Part shown: piece after piece, positions 1 through 7,319 of the stretch
How the letters are laid out: each line of letters opens with the position of its first letter
How positions within the stretch are numbered: the stretch's first letter is position 1
Origin: an uncultured Lachnospiraceae bacterium
GTDB taxonomy: Bacteria > Bacillota > Clostridia > Lachnospirales > Lachnospiraceae
Assembly: GCA_947177515.1 (NCBI GenBank)
Contig: CAMWUU010000155.1
Location: 1-7,809, forward strand
Reading direction: 5' to 3'
DNA length: 7,809 nt
Notes under the pieces: generated by a model
Databases searched by the model: none
Told to the model about the DNA's origin: nothing
What the model saw: the letters and a program-made list of their open reading frames with translations, nothing else
Made by a program: the position numbers and the translations under genes

Positions 1-2
1 CC

Positions 3-254
3 TCTTCCCCCTCAAACACAAAAGATATACTTGGGACAGAGGGGCAAATATTTTTTGAGGAAACATGCAAAGCACTGCGGCTTTCTGTGGCAAGCAGCCA
101 GCAACTGTACCAACTTATGCTTTACTTAACACTGTCAGGAATCCCGTATATGGATTCGATGCAAAAGCTGCTTGTCATTCCCCTCGCAAAACCATGCCGG
201 GAAAAAAAGGAGGGTTTGAAATACCTTGAACAACTTTACCAATACTATCTATAA
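3..254 (+). CDS. 3' end of an unrecognised protein gene (partial)
   Basis: An open frame runs from the left edge to a TAA at 252-254, giving 83 residues with no start codon needed inside the window, so this is probably the C-terminal part of a longer protein. The peptide ends in LKYLEQLYQYYL and looks mostly helical, with a hydrophobic stretch around LYQLMLYLTLSGIPYMD. I see no catalytic motif, metal site or membrane anchor that names a family. It overlaps the photoproduct lyase gene by 29 bases, and that gene's ribosome binding site lies inside it, which points to one transcript and possibly coupled translation. In Bacillus a small regulator gene, splA, precedes splB, but I cannot show that this is its counterpart. 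A chance open frame is possible; lack of stops over 83 codons and the tight fit to the next gene favour a real gene. Confidence 0.55.
   Translation, partial: SSPSNTKDILGTEGQIFFEETCKALRLSVASSQQLYQLMLYLTLSGIPYMDSMQKLLVIPLAKPCREKKEGLKYLEQLYQYYL
209..214 (+). promoter_or_regulatory. Ribosome binding site for splB, inside the upstream gene
   Basis: GGAGGG preceded by a run of seven A lies 11 bases before the TTG at 226. It supports initiation at this non-ATG codon within the end of the preceding reading frame. Confidence 0.6.
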
Positions 255-1254
255 CCCACCGTTTAGCCATATCTATGTCGAGCGGGAGGCATTTTCGTAC
301 CCGACCACAAAAGAACTTCTTTCCACCTTTGCCAAACGGGGCAGCCATATAATAGAAATCGCGCATTACATGGATTTGTTCGGGCGCACCCACCAGTCCT
401 TTATGGCGCAAAAAACAGCTCCCTGTCTGATTCTTGCCGTAAAGCACGGAAATTTTCTCTACCCCGGCGCACCTGTCTGCCAGGATTTTGGCAATCCATT
501 TTTTTATTACACTTCATTTGCCATGAACTGCCCGTTCGATTGTGAGTACTGCTTCCTTCAGGGCATGTACTCCTCGGCAAATATTGTTCTTTTCGTTAAC
601 CAGGAAGATTATTTTACAGAAATCCGGAACGTGTTAGCAAAGCATCCAGTCTATCTTTGTATCTCCTATGATACGGATCTTCTCGCCCTTGAGGGATTGA
701 CCGGGATTGTCCGCCATTATCTGGCTTTTGCTGCCGGGGAAGATATGCTGACTACAGAAGTGCGGACAAAGAGCGCCGTTTCTGTCGAATCGTTAGCAAG
801 CGGTCTTTCCCCGGATACCCGTTCCCGCACGGTTATGGCCTACTCGCTTTCGCCAGATCCCGTTATCTCGCGTTTTGAGCATTATACCCCAGGACTTACC
901 GCCCGGCTTGATGCCCTCCTTGCAGCACAAAAAGCAGGCTTTCCCATCCGTCTTTGCTTTGATCCCCTGATTGCCATACCGGACTTTGAATCCGTCTACG
1001 GCGCATTCCTATCACAGGTGCGGGAAGCACTGCGCGGCATACCGGTGCAGGATGCCAGCATAGGGGGATTCCGTATCTCTGACAGTTACTTAAAACAGAT
1101 GCGCAAAAACCGGCCTGCCTCCTGCCTTTTGCAATACCCATTTAAAAACGAAGACCATGTCTGCAATTACGGGGAACGGGGCAGGAAAATGATCGACTTT
1201 GTCAAGGAAGCGCTATTTGATTTCCTGCCGGAGAACAAAATCTTTACAATATAG
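226..1254 (+). CDS. splB: Spore photoproduct lyase (radical SAM DNA repair enzyme)
   Basis: Repairs the UV lesion 5-thyminyl-5,6-dihydrothymine in germinating spores by splitting it back to two thymines with S-adenosylmethionine radical chemistry. The product has 342 residues, as is usual for SplB. The radical SAM cluster motif CX3CX2C is C102-PFD-C106-EY-C109, followed by FLQGMYSS. The N-terminal SHIYVEREAF and the central ISYDTDLLALEGLT match the clostridial form of the family from memory. The start is a TTG at 226, 11 bases after GGAGGG (209-214). It is preferred because family homology begins near residue 14 and the next in-frame ATG (codon 49) would remove conserved sequence. By eye, the position of the hydrogen-donor Cys141 of the B. 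subtilis enzyme holds Tyr here, and Cys85, 17 residues before the cluster, may do that job. Expression would be expected in the forespore, but the promoter lies outside the window. Confidence 0.93.
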   Translation: MNNFTNTIYNPPFSHIYVEREAFSYPTTKELLSTFAKRGSHIIEIAHYMDLFGRTHQSFMAQKTAPCLILAVKHGNFLYPGAPVCQDFGNPFFYYTSFAMNCPFDCEYCFLQGMYSSANIVLFVNQEDYFTEIRNVLAKHPVYLCISYDTDLLALEGLTGIVRHYLAFAAGEDMLTTEVRTKSAVSVESLASGLSPDTRSRTVMAYSLSPDPVISRFEHYTPGLTARLDALLAAQKAGFPIRLCFDPLIAIPDFESVYGAFLSQVREALRGIPVQDASIGGFRISDSYLKQMRKNRPASCLLQYPFKNEDHVCNYGERGRKMIDFVKEALFDFLPENKIFTI

Positions 1255-1265
1255 CCCAACTGTTT

Positions 1266-1335
1266 AGGTGCATCCAAAAACGAAAGGGGCTATGGGTTTT
1301 AGGTATATCTGAAAACAAAAGGGACGGTGCGTTTT
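1266..1335 (+). repeat. Two-copy degenerate tandem repeat, 35-bp unit
   Basis: Copy 1 (1266-1300) and copy 2 (1301-1335) match at about 26 of 35 positions. Both start AGGT, share an A-rich stretch followed by GGG near the middle, and end in GTTTT. The unit is not a multiple of three and the region has no sustained open frame, so the repeat is unlikely to encode protein repeats. Confidence 0.55.
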
Positions 1336-1405
1336 AACTCTTGGGAAATTTATGCCGAATAAGGGAAACATAGCGGGCTATGTCAATGGAACTTGCAAAT
1401 AAACA

Positions 1406-1424
1406 GGGATAAGAAACTTATCCC
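1406..1424 (+). promoter_or_regulatory. Perfect inverted repeat before the dehydrogenase gene
   Basis: GGGATAAGAAACTTATCCC is an 8-bp perfect stem around AAA, ending 36 bases before the ATG at 1461. As DNA it has the size of a dimeric repressor site; as RNA it would be a small leader hairpin. The regulator is unknown. Confidence 0.4.
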
Positions 1425-1460
1425 GACAGGGGGAAAATTACACTTCAGAAAGGAATCAAC

Positions 1461-2207
1461 ATGAAAACAGCAATTATAACCGGCGCATCAAGCGGAATCG
1501 GTGCAGCGATTACAAAGGAATTACTGCATCTTGGCTACAGGGTTTTTGGCTTTGGCCGTGACTTCACTTCCCTCCTCGCCGATTTGGAAAAAGAAGGGAT
1601 ATATACCTCTCCTGGCTCCGATTTTATTCCCATCGTGCTTGATTTCATGCAAACAGGCAAGCTGATTGAAAAAATCCGGGAAATTCGTAAAACTTCCAAA
1701 ATTTTCCTTTTAATCAATAATGCCGGTGTTGGATATTTTGGTCTGCATGAGGAATTAAAGCCCTCCATGATTCATGAAATGGTGACCGTCAATCTCGAGG
1801 TACCCATGCTCCTATGTCAACTACTCCTGCGTGACCTGAAGGAAACCGGTGGGCATATTATTCAGATCTCTTCCATTACCGCCAAAAAAAACAGCCCCCA
1901 TGGCTGTGCCTACGGTGCTACTAAAGCTGGTCTAACCGCGTTTTCACAAAGTTTATTCGATGAAGCCCGCAAGTATGGTGTCCGCATCACCTGCATCCAT
2001 CCTGATATGACAAAAAGCAATTTCTACCGCAACGCGGATTTTGGAACAGAAGCCGATCCTGCGTGCAGCCTTTCCCCAGAAGATGTCACTGCCGCAGTCC
2101 GCGCCGTTCTTACTGCACGGGAAGGTATGGTAATCCCCGATATCACCCTTACCCCTCAAAAACATCGCATTGCAAAAAGAGAAAAAAGATTTCCGAACCT
2201 GAAATAA
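1461..2207 (+). CDS. Short-chain dehydrogenase/reductase (SDR), classical type
   Basis: Predicted soluble NAD(P)-dependent oxidoreductase of 248 residues with a Rossmann fold. It shows the cofactor motif TGASSGIG (7-14), NNAG (86-89), the structural Asn of VNL (N111), the catalytic Ser of ISS (S138) and YxxxK (Y151, K155). After the active site HPDMTKSNF replaces the more usual PG-x-x-x-T, and the tail is basic (HRIAKREKRF). The length and all four catalytic positions are those of a working classical SDR; the substrate cannot be read from sequence. The ATG at 1461 follows AGAAAGGA with 6 bases between. It is probably transcribed separately from splB, given the 206-bp gap, and its stop codon is built into the terminator palindrome. 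Relatives include serine/3-hydroxy acid dehydrogenases of the YdfG kind and many uncharacterised enzymes. Confidence 0.9.
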   Translation: MKTAIITGASSGIGAAITKELLHLGYRVFGFGRDFTSLLADLEKEGIYTSPGSDFIPIVLDFMQTGKLIEKIREIRKTSKIFLLINNAGVGYFGLHEELKPSMIHEMVTVNLEVPMLLCQLLLRDLKETGGHIIQISSITAKKNSPHGCAYGATKAGLTAFSQSLFDEARKYGVRITCIHPDMTKSNFYRNADFGTEADPACSLSPEDVTAAVRAVLTAREGMVIPDITLTPQKHRIAKREKRFPNLK

Positions 2208-2250
2208 AAAGCAGCCGCAAAATGGAATTCCATTTTGCGGCTGCTTTTTA
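2205..2250. terminator. Bidirectional intrinsic terminator, perfect 46-bp palindrome
   Basis: Perfect self-complementarity about the axis 2227/2228, with GCAGCCGC arms flanked by A5 on the left and T5 on the right, so each strand carries a GC-rich stem followed by a U-run. It sits between the convergent dehydrogenase (ends 2207) and chemoreceptor (ends 2260) genes and can end both transcripts. The TAA of the dehydrogenase gene (2205-2207) is part of it. Confidence 0.93.
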
Positions 2251-2259
2251 ACCATTCCC

Positions 2260-3960
2260 TTATCCGATTTTAAACTGACGCATATCCGCATCCAGGTGTG
2301 CTGCAATATCCTTTAAGGAGGAAGCATTGTTTGCAATATCCTCTATAATGGATGCAATCTCCGTAACAGACGCGGAAGTTTCCTGTGTGCTCGCTGCATT
2401 TTCCTCGGCAATTGCAGTAAGGTTCTGGACAACATCAACCACATTATTCCTCGCATCCTGCATTTCCTGCGTTGCGTCCGCAATATTCCGGATTCCTGCA
2501 AGCGTATCGTCAATCTCGCGCTTCACTTTACCAACAATCGTGCTAGCACTGATCACCTTATTGTTCTGTTCATCCATAATTTCCTGTACTTCGTTCATGG
2601 TACGAACTGCATTGGCCGTATCACCCAAAAGAGAAGCAATGATCTGCTCAATCTGGTTCGCCGACTGGTTCGACTGCTCCGCAAGCTTCTGGATCTGGGC
2701 TGCCACCACAGCAAAGCCCCTGCCCTGCTCACCTGCGCGCGCCGCCTCGATGGAGGCATTGAGCGACAGAAGGTTTGTTTCCTCCGCGATGGCAGAAATC
2801 AGGGTGGTTGCCTCACGGATCTTCTGTGCTGAATCGTTGGTTGTATTGGTCTGCTTATAGATTACATGGACAGCTTCCACAGCCTTCCGGTTGATATCCC
2901 CAAGCTCGTCGAGAACCCTCATCGCGCCGTCGCTCGCTTCCGCAATACCCTGCGACTTTCCATTCAGGGTGGTCACTTCACCGGAAGTAGTATTGATCAT
3001 TTCACCCATTGCCACAACATTTTCTGTTGCCGTCTGGGTTTCGTCCGCCTGTGAAGTCGCGCCGGATGCAATATCCCCTACGGCCTGCTCCACCTGGCCA
3101 ACTGAATTGATGGTTTCCTGTGTATTCTTGTCAAGCGACTGGGCTGCTTCCATCAGATAAAGACTCTGTTTCTGGAGATCGCCAAGCACCTGGGCTAACT
3201 TATCCGTAAGCCTTGTGATCGCCCGGCTCATCCCACCGGTTTCATCCTTGCGCTTGCAAAGGGCACGCTGCGTATCATCCGAAGTAAGATCAAGTTCCCC
3301 AAGTTTCCCAATCACAGCAGTGATTGCTGCAATCGGCTTTACTGCACGGATTACAGAACCAAACGCAAGGGCAGAACATGCTAACAACGCACAGATCGCA
3401 CCAATAACACTTCTCATGATCATGCTGTTCATCGGCGCAAGTATCTCATCCTCCGCAGCCGTAAACACCAAGATAAAATTCATGCGGTCACTGATGTAAT
3501 ATCCCGTAAAACGCGCACTGCCACCAATTTCGTAGCGCACGATCTCTGCCGGCGGCTTAATCCCCGATGCCATCTGATCAACCAGATCAGCGATAACCTT
3601 ATTATTAACCGGCTGTCCCTGCTCCGTCGGGTGATAACGCATGATTCCCTGCTTATCTACAAGGTATACATAACTCGTTTCAATACCCGCGATGCTCGCA
3701 CCCTCCAACACACTATGCACGGTACCATCTGCGTACATATCTTCACCCATGCTGTCATAAATCTGCTGCATTGTTTTTCCGTAGGATTTTGCCATATCAA
3801 ATATGTAGTTCTTATTTACTTCCAACATATTACTCCGCACCATCGGGATCACAATCAAGAGATTCGCGATTGTTGCCAACAGCACGGAAACATTGATAAT
3901 CAGCAAAATCCGCACTTTCAGGGAATGGATTCCATAACCTTTCTTACTGTTTTCTTCCAT
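2260..3960 (-). CDS. Methyl-accepting chemotaxis protein (transmembrane chemoreceptor)
   Basis: Inner-membrane receptor of 566 residues that signals through CheW and CheA to the flagellar motor. Layout: short cytoplasmic N-terminus; TM1 about 17-39; an extracytoplasmic sensor of about 140 residues (42-180) with a Cache-like strand pattern TSYVYLVDKQGIMRYHP (95-111); TM2 about 183-205; HAMP about 205-257; then the long helical signalling hairpin to about 550. The conserved tip is EETNLLSLNASIEAARAGEQ (393-412) followed by GRGFAVVA. Q/E-rich heptads on both arms offer methylation sites. There is no C-terminal NWETF-type tether. The start at 3960 has AGGAGA 9 bases upstream. The gene follows the etfA terminator and has its own candidate promoter, so it is probably a separate transcript. 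A small-metabolite ligand is usual for Cache sensors, but none can be assigned. Confidence 0.95.
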   Translation of the reverse strand: MEENSKKGYGIHSLKVRILLIINVSVLLATIANLLIVIPMVRSNMLEVNKNYIFDMAKSYGKTMQQIYDSMGEDMYADGTVHSVLEGASIAGIETSYVYLVDKQGIMRYHPTEQGQPVNNKVIADLVDQMASGIKPPAEIVRYEIGGSARFTGYYISDRMNFILVFTAAEDEILAPMNSMIMRSVIGAICALLACSALAFGSVIRAVKPIAAITAVIGKLGELDLTSDDTQRALCKRKDETGGMSRAITRLTDKLAQVLGDLQKQSLYLMEAAQSLDKNTQETINSVGQVEQAVGDIASGATSQADETQTATENVVAMGEMINTTSGEVTTLNGKSQGIAEASDGAMRVLDELGDINRKAVEAVHVIYKQTNTTNDSAQKIREATTLISAIAEETNLLSLNASIEAARAGEQGRGFAVVAAQIQKLAEQSNQSANQIEQIIASLLGDTANAVRTMNEVQEIMDEQNNKVISASTIVGKVKREIDDTLAGIRNIADATQEMQDARNNVVDVVQNLTAIAEENAASTQETSASVTEIASIIEDIANNASSLKDIAAHLDADMRQFKIG

Positions 3961-4038
3961 CTACCTCGTCTCCTATTCGCATATTTTTTCACCTGCAATT
4001 TTCCTGGAAAACCATCCGGCAAAAAAATCCCGATAAAA

Positions 4039-4066
4039 ATTATCTGTTTCAAACAAATATTATCAA
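4039..4066 (-). promoter_or_regulatory. Candidate sigma-A promoter of the chemoreceptor gene
   Basis: On the minus strand TTGATA (4061-4066) and GATAAT (4039-4044) are 16 bases apart, each 5 of 6 to consensus, in an AT-rich stretch about 80 bp before the start codon. A motility (sigma-D/28) promoter was considered because many receptor genes use one. TAAA, 14 bases, then TTTGATAA lies just upstream and overlaps it, but the match is poor. Confidence 0.4.
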
Positions 4067-4171
4067 AGATAAATGACCGGATTTATATTCCAAAAAAATC
4101 AGCACATTTTAACGCTACTCCTATCTTACCACTTCTCTGTTGAAAATGCAAGTGAATATGCACATAAAACA

Positions 4172-4213
4172 TGCGGGCAGGTTGCCCAATTTTTTCCAGG
4201 CAGCCTGCCCGCA
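4172..4213 (-). terminator. Intrinsic terminator of the bcd-etfBA operon
   Basis: A 15-bp stem with one internal mismatch (positions 4182/4203) and a 12-base loop, with arms TGCGGGCAGG and CCTGCCCGCA, lies 38 bp beyond the etfA stop. On the minus strand it is followed by TGTTTTATG, a short U-run, so it probably ends the butyrate operon before the chemoreceptor gene. No T-run follows on the plus strand. Confidence 0.8.
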
Positions 4214-4251
4214 ACATACTAACGATGAAGCTTATTTCTATGCTTTTCCAA

Positions 4252-5295
4252 TTAGTTTGCCGCCCTTGCCGCTTTGATCTGCTCAGTCAGAACTGGAAGG
4301 ATCTTATTCAAATCCCCTACCACACCATAATCTGCAACGGAGAAGATCGGCGCTGTTTCGTCTTTATTGATGGCAACGATAATATCGGATTCCTCCATAC
4401 CCGCAATATGCTGGATCGCACCGGAAATACCGATTGCGAAATATACATGCGGACGGACGGTCTTGCCGGTCTGTCCTACCTGCAGATCCTTCGGCTTCCA
4501 GCCTGCATCCACAACCGCACGGGAGCAGCTTACTGTTCCGCCGATCGCTTCTGCCAGATCCTCAAGCAACTTGAAATTCTCAGGGCTGCCCACTCCGCGC
4601 CCGCCGGATACTAGGATCTTCGCATCCATAATATCAACGGTATCCGTCACTGCCTTTACGATTTCAAGGATCTCCACATACTTGTTATCCGGTGTAAAGC
4701 CCGGGTTGAACTCCTCAACATTCGCCTTAACACCTTCCTGCCTCTCGCGCTTTTGCATAACACCTGGGCGCACGGTTGCCATCTGCGGACGGAAATCCGG
4801 GCAGGCAATCGTTGCGATTGTATTACCGCCAAATGCCGGACGCGTCATAAGGAGCTGGTTATGCTTTGTTTCCTTGCCCGGAACCGGGTTGATCGGGAAA
4901 TCGCCGATCTCAAGCTGCGTACAGTCCGCCGTAAGACCTGTGTGGATCCTTGCAGATACGCGCGGTCCTAAATCGCGGCCAATCGCGGTCGCACCGACTA
5001 ACATAATCTCCGGCTTATACTTTTCGATCACGGAGGAAAGCGCATGTGCATACGGCTCCGTCCTGTACTCCTTTAATTCCGGGTCATCCACAACGATAAC
5101 CTTGTCTGCGCCGTACTCAGCAAGCTCATCCGCGAGATTTTTAACATTGCTGCCCAACAAAACAGCAGTTACTTGTGTGCCGAGAGCCTCAGCCAAATCC
5201 TTTCCCTTGCCGATCAGCTCAAAGGCAATACTATTGATAACGTTGTCCACCTGCTGTGCGAAGACATACACGCCCTTATATTCTTCTAAACCCAT
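4252..5295 (-). CDS. etfA: Electron transfer flavoprotein, alpha subunit
   Basis: The larger ETF subunit binds FAD and with EtfB passes electrons to butyryl-CoA dehydrogenase. In the product from the ATG at 5295 (347 residues), the FAD domain shows GGRGVGS (231-237), SRAVVDAGW (258-266), QVGQTGK (272-278), GISGAIQH (289-296), INKD (309-312) and ADYGVVGDL (321-329); the N-terminal half is the ETF alpha/beta fold. An in-frame ATG at 5310 gives five more residues, but that ATG is the first part of ATGGAGG, whose GGAGG (5304-5308) is the natural ribosome binding site 8 bases before the ATG at 5295. The etfB stop lies 27 bases upstream, and the order bcd-etfB-etfA is the classical clostridial one. 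Family members in this setting bifurcate electrons from NADH to crotonyl-CoA and ferredoxin; that activity here is inferred from context. Confidence 0.96.
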   Translation of the reverse strand: MGLEEYKGVYVFAQQVDNVINSIAFELIGKGKDLAEALGTQVTAVLLGSNVKNLADELAEYGADKVIVVDDPELKEYRTEPYAHALSSVIEKYKPEIMLVGATAIGRDLGPRVSARIHTGLTADCTQLEIGDFPINPVPGKETKHNQLLMTRPAFGGNTIATIACPDFRPQMATVRPGVMQKRERQEGVKANVEEFNPGFTPDNKYVEILEIVKAVTDTVDIMDAKILVSGGRGVGSPENFKLLEDLAEAIGGTVSCSRAVVDAGWKPKDLQVGQTGKTVRPHVYFAIGISGAIQHIAGMEESDIIVAINKDETAPIFSVADYGVVGDLNKILPVLTEQIKAARAAN

Positions 5296-5303
5296 TGTTT
5301 CAG

Positions 5304-5308
5304 CCTCC
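5304..5308 (-). promoter_or_regulatory. Ribosome binding site that decides the etfA start
   Basis: GGAGG on the minus strand, 8 bases before the ATG at 5295. The upstream in-frame ATG at 5310 overlaps it (ATGGAGG) and has no comparable site of its own. Confidence 0.7.
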
Positions 5309-5322
5309 ATTTATCCACAATA

Positions 5323-6105
5323 TTAGATAACATGCTTCTCTTTAAGCTTGCCGGTAATGTAGCTTGCAGCCTCAGCCGGATCGAGCGTAACGACCTCGCC
5401 GCTGCCCTTCCTTACCTTATCGGAAGCCTTCGCGATCTGCGTCGGGGAACCCTTAAGACCGAGGTTCGAATCCTCGACATCTTTAAGATCCGCCCTGCCC
5501 CATACAGTAATTTCCGCCTTGTACGCGTCAAAAATCCCGCCAGGTGTCATATATCTCGGCTCGTTTAATTCCGCAAGCGCCGTGATCAGGCAAGGCATCT
5601 TCGCCTTTAATACATGGTATCTGTCATCGAACTGGCGTTCCACGATCACAGAATCCCCTTCTACTTTTAAATTCTGGGCATAGGAGATAACCGGGATATT
5701 TAAATGCTCTGAAATCTGCGGTCCAACCTGTGCGGTATCCCCGTCGATTGCCTGACGGCCAGTGATAATAAGGTCATATTCCATATTGCGCAGCGCACCG
5801 GCAAGCGTCTGGGAGGTTGCCCAGGTATCCGCACCACCAAGCACACGGTCGGTAACAAGCACGCCCTTGTCCGCACCCATCGCGATCGCCTCGCGAAGCA
5901 CTTCCTCCGCCTTCGGCAGACCCATCGTAAGCACAGTAACTTCCGCGCCATACTCATCCTTAAGTCTGAGTGCAGCCTCAAGCCCTGCCTTGTCGTCCGG
6001 GTTCATAATTGTCATCATGGAAGCCCTGTCAAGCGTCCCGTCCGGATTGAACTTTACGCCGCCCTTTGTATCCGGAACCTGCTTAATACAAACAACGATT
6101 TTCAT
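5323..6105 (-). CDS. etfB: Electron transfer flavoprotein, beta subunit
   Basis: The smaller ETF subunit, 260 residues. In bifurcating complexes it carries a second FAD near the NADH site and splits the two electrons of NADH. The N-terminus MKIVVCIKQVPDT is typical. The loop ITGRQAIDGDTAQVGPQ (114-130) is the nucleotide-binding segment seen in clostridial bifurcating EtfB, and VERQFDDRYHVLKAKMPCLI (155-174) corresponds to the ETF-beta signature region. The start at 6105 has AAGGAG 10 bases upstream, the same spacing as in bcd. It lies 42 bp after bcd and 27 bp before etfA, with no terminator between, so the three form one operon and one protein complex. No truncation or frameshift is seen. 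Confidence 0.97.
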   Translation of the reverse strand: MKIVVCIKQVPDTKGGVKFNPDGTLDRASMMTIMNPDDKAGLEAALRLKDEYGAEVTVLTMGLPKAEEVLREAIAMGADKGVLVTDRVLGGADTWATSQTLAGALRNMEYDLIITGRQAIDGDTAQVGPQISEHLNIPVISYAQNLKVEGDSVIVERQFDDRYHVLKAKMPCLITALAELNEPRYMTPGGIFDAYKAEITVWGRADLKDVEDSNLGLKGSPTQIAKASDKVRKGSGEVVTLDPAEAASYITGKLKEKHVI

Positions 6106-6147
6106 TGTATTTTCACTCCTTAATTTTATATTTGATATGGCACGCCC

Positions 6148-7314
6148 TTATTTCAACAGTGCGCCGCTGATAACCATACGCTGAACCTCGCTGGTACCCT
6201 CGTAGATCTCGGTGATCTTCGCGTCGCGCATCATGCGCTCAACCTCATACTCCCTTGTGTAGCCGTAGCCGCCGTGCAACTGAACCGCCTTTGTGGTAAC
6301 ATCCATCGCCATCTCTGCCGCATAGAGTTTCGCCTGGGCAGCCTCCACACTGTAGGAGGTCTTGTGATCCTTTGTGTACTGATCCTTCATGCGTGCAGCG
6401 CGGTAAACAAGAAGCTGTGCAGCCTGCGCCTGCGTTGCCATATTAGCAAGCTGGAACTGGGTGTTCTGGAACTGTGCGATCGTGCGGCCAAACTGCTTCC
6501 TTTCTTTTACATAGGCAACCGTACGGTCAAGTGCTCCCTCTCCGATACCAAGCGCCTGTGCAGCAACCCCGATACGTCCGCCGTCAAGCGTATGCATCGC
6601 AATTCCAAAGCCCTTGCCCTTTTGTCCTAAGAGGTTTTCCTTCGGGATACGGCAATCCGTAAAGATCAGCTCATATGTGGAGGAGCCACGGATACCCATC
6701 TTCTTTTCCTTTGTGCCAAAGGTAAAGCCAGGCGTACCCTTCTCCACGATAAATGCGGAAATTTCCTTGGACTTCCTGCCGTTTTTCTCCACTGTACCAG
6801 TAACGGCAATCACAATATATACATCCGCCTGCTTGCCATTCGTAATAAAAATCTTGGAGCCATTCAATACCCACTCATCGCCGTCAAGCACAGCTTTTGT
6901 CTGCTGCCCCTGGGCATCCGTGCCGGCACCCGGCTCGGTTAATCCGAATGCGCCAAGCTTCCTGCCGCTTGCCAAATCCGGTAAGTATTTCTGCTTCTGC
7001 TCCTCCGTGCCGTAAGTAAGGATTGGGTCACAGCACAGGGAGGTATGTGCGGATACGATGATGGAGGTTGTGCCGCAAACCTTGGCAAGCTCCTCCACGC
7101 ACATCGCGTAGGTTAAAACATCGCAGCCCTGTCCGCCGTACTCCTTCGGGATCGGGATGCCAAGAAATCCTGCCTTTGCCATTTTTTTCACGGTTTCAAC
7201 CGGAAATTCCTCGGTTTCATCCACCTCAATCGCAAGAGGCTTCACCTCTTTTTCAGCGAACTCCCTAAACAGGGATCTCGCCATTTCATGCTCTTTACTT
7301 AACGTAAAATCCAT
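6148..7314 (-). CDS. bcd: Butyryl-CoA dehydrogenase (short-chain acyl-CoA dehydrogenase)
   Basis: FAD enzyme that reduces crotonyl-CoA to butyryl-CoA in butyrate formation, taking electrons from EtfAB. From the ATG at 7314 it has 388 residues, close to family length. Features: N-terminal helical domain; flavin segment GAFGLTEPGAGTDAQG (121-136); substrate and FAD contacts in ITNGKQADVYI (157-167) and GIRGSSTYEL (207-216); ERKQFGR (271-277); QLHGGYGYTREYEVER (345-360); and IYEGTSEVQR (370-379), whose Glu372 fits the catalytic base of short-chain family members. An in-frame ATG at 7323 would add MKI, but it sits one base after GGAGG (7325-7329). The ATG at 7314 is 10 bases from it, as in etfB, and MDF is the usual N-terminus. 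The neighbours hbd, etfB and etfA fix the role as butyrate synthesis rather than fatty acid breakdown. Confidence 0.97.
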   Translation of the reverse strand: MDFTLSKEHEMARSLFREFAEKEVKPLAIEVDETEEFPVETVKKMAKAGFLGIPIPKEYGGQGCDVLTYAMCVEELAKVCGTTSIIVSAHTSLCCDPILTYGTEEQKQKYLPDLASGRKLGAFGLTEPGAGTDAQGQQTKAVLDGDEWVLNGSKIFITNGKQADVYIVIAVTGTVEKNGRKSKEISAFIVEKGTPGFTFGTKEKKMGIRGSSTYELIFTDCRIPKENLLGQKGKGFGIAMHTLDGGRIGVAAQALGIGEGALDRTVAYVKERKQFGRTIAQFQNTQFQLANMATQAQAAQLLVYRAARMKDQYTKDHKTSYSVEAAQAKLYAAEMAMDVTTKAVQLHGGYGYTREYEVERMMRDAKITEIYEGTSEVQRMVISGALLK

Positions 7315-7319
7315 GATCT

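Larger units (their letters stand above)
1255..1460 (+). other. Intergenic region with degenerate tandem repeat and two palindromes
   Basis: This gap between splB and the dehydrogenase gene holds no convincing gene. It contains a two-copy 35-bp repeat (1266-1335), a near-palindrome ACATAGCGGGCTATGT (1368-1383) and a perfect 8-bp stem GGGATAAG-AAA-CTTATCCC (1406-1424), then the ribosome binding site AGAAAGGA (1447-1454). No T-run follows either stem, so neither looks like an intrinsic terminator. I found no strong -35/-10 pair. It may be an operator or leader region of the dehydrogenase gene, or a copy of a dispersed repeat. Confidence 0.5.

Noticed and set aside
2327..3499. Plus-strand open frames of up to 177 codons opposite the chemoreceptor gene
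   Set aside because: They are antisense to a well-supported receptor and reflect its codon bias; no recognisable domain or start signal.
4367..5326. A 319-codon open frame on the plus strand opposite etfA
   Set aside because: It lies wholly antisense to a clear etfA with all family motifs, has Ser/Pro/Ile-rich composition typical of a shadow frame, and no ribosome binding site or family motif of its own.
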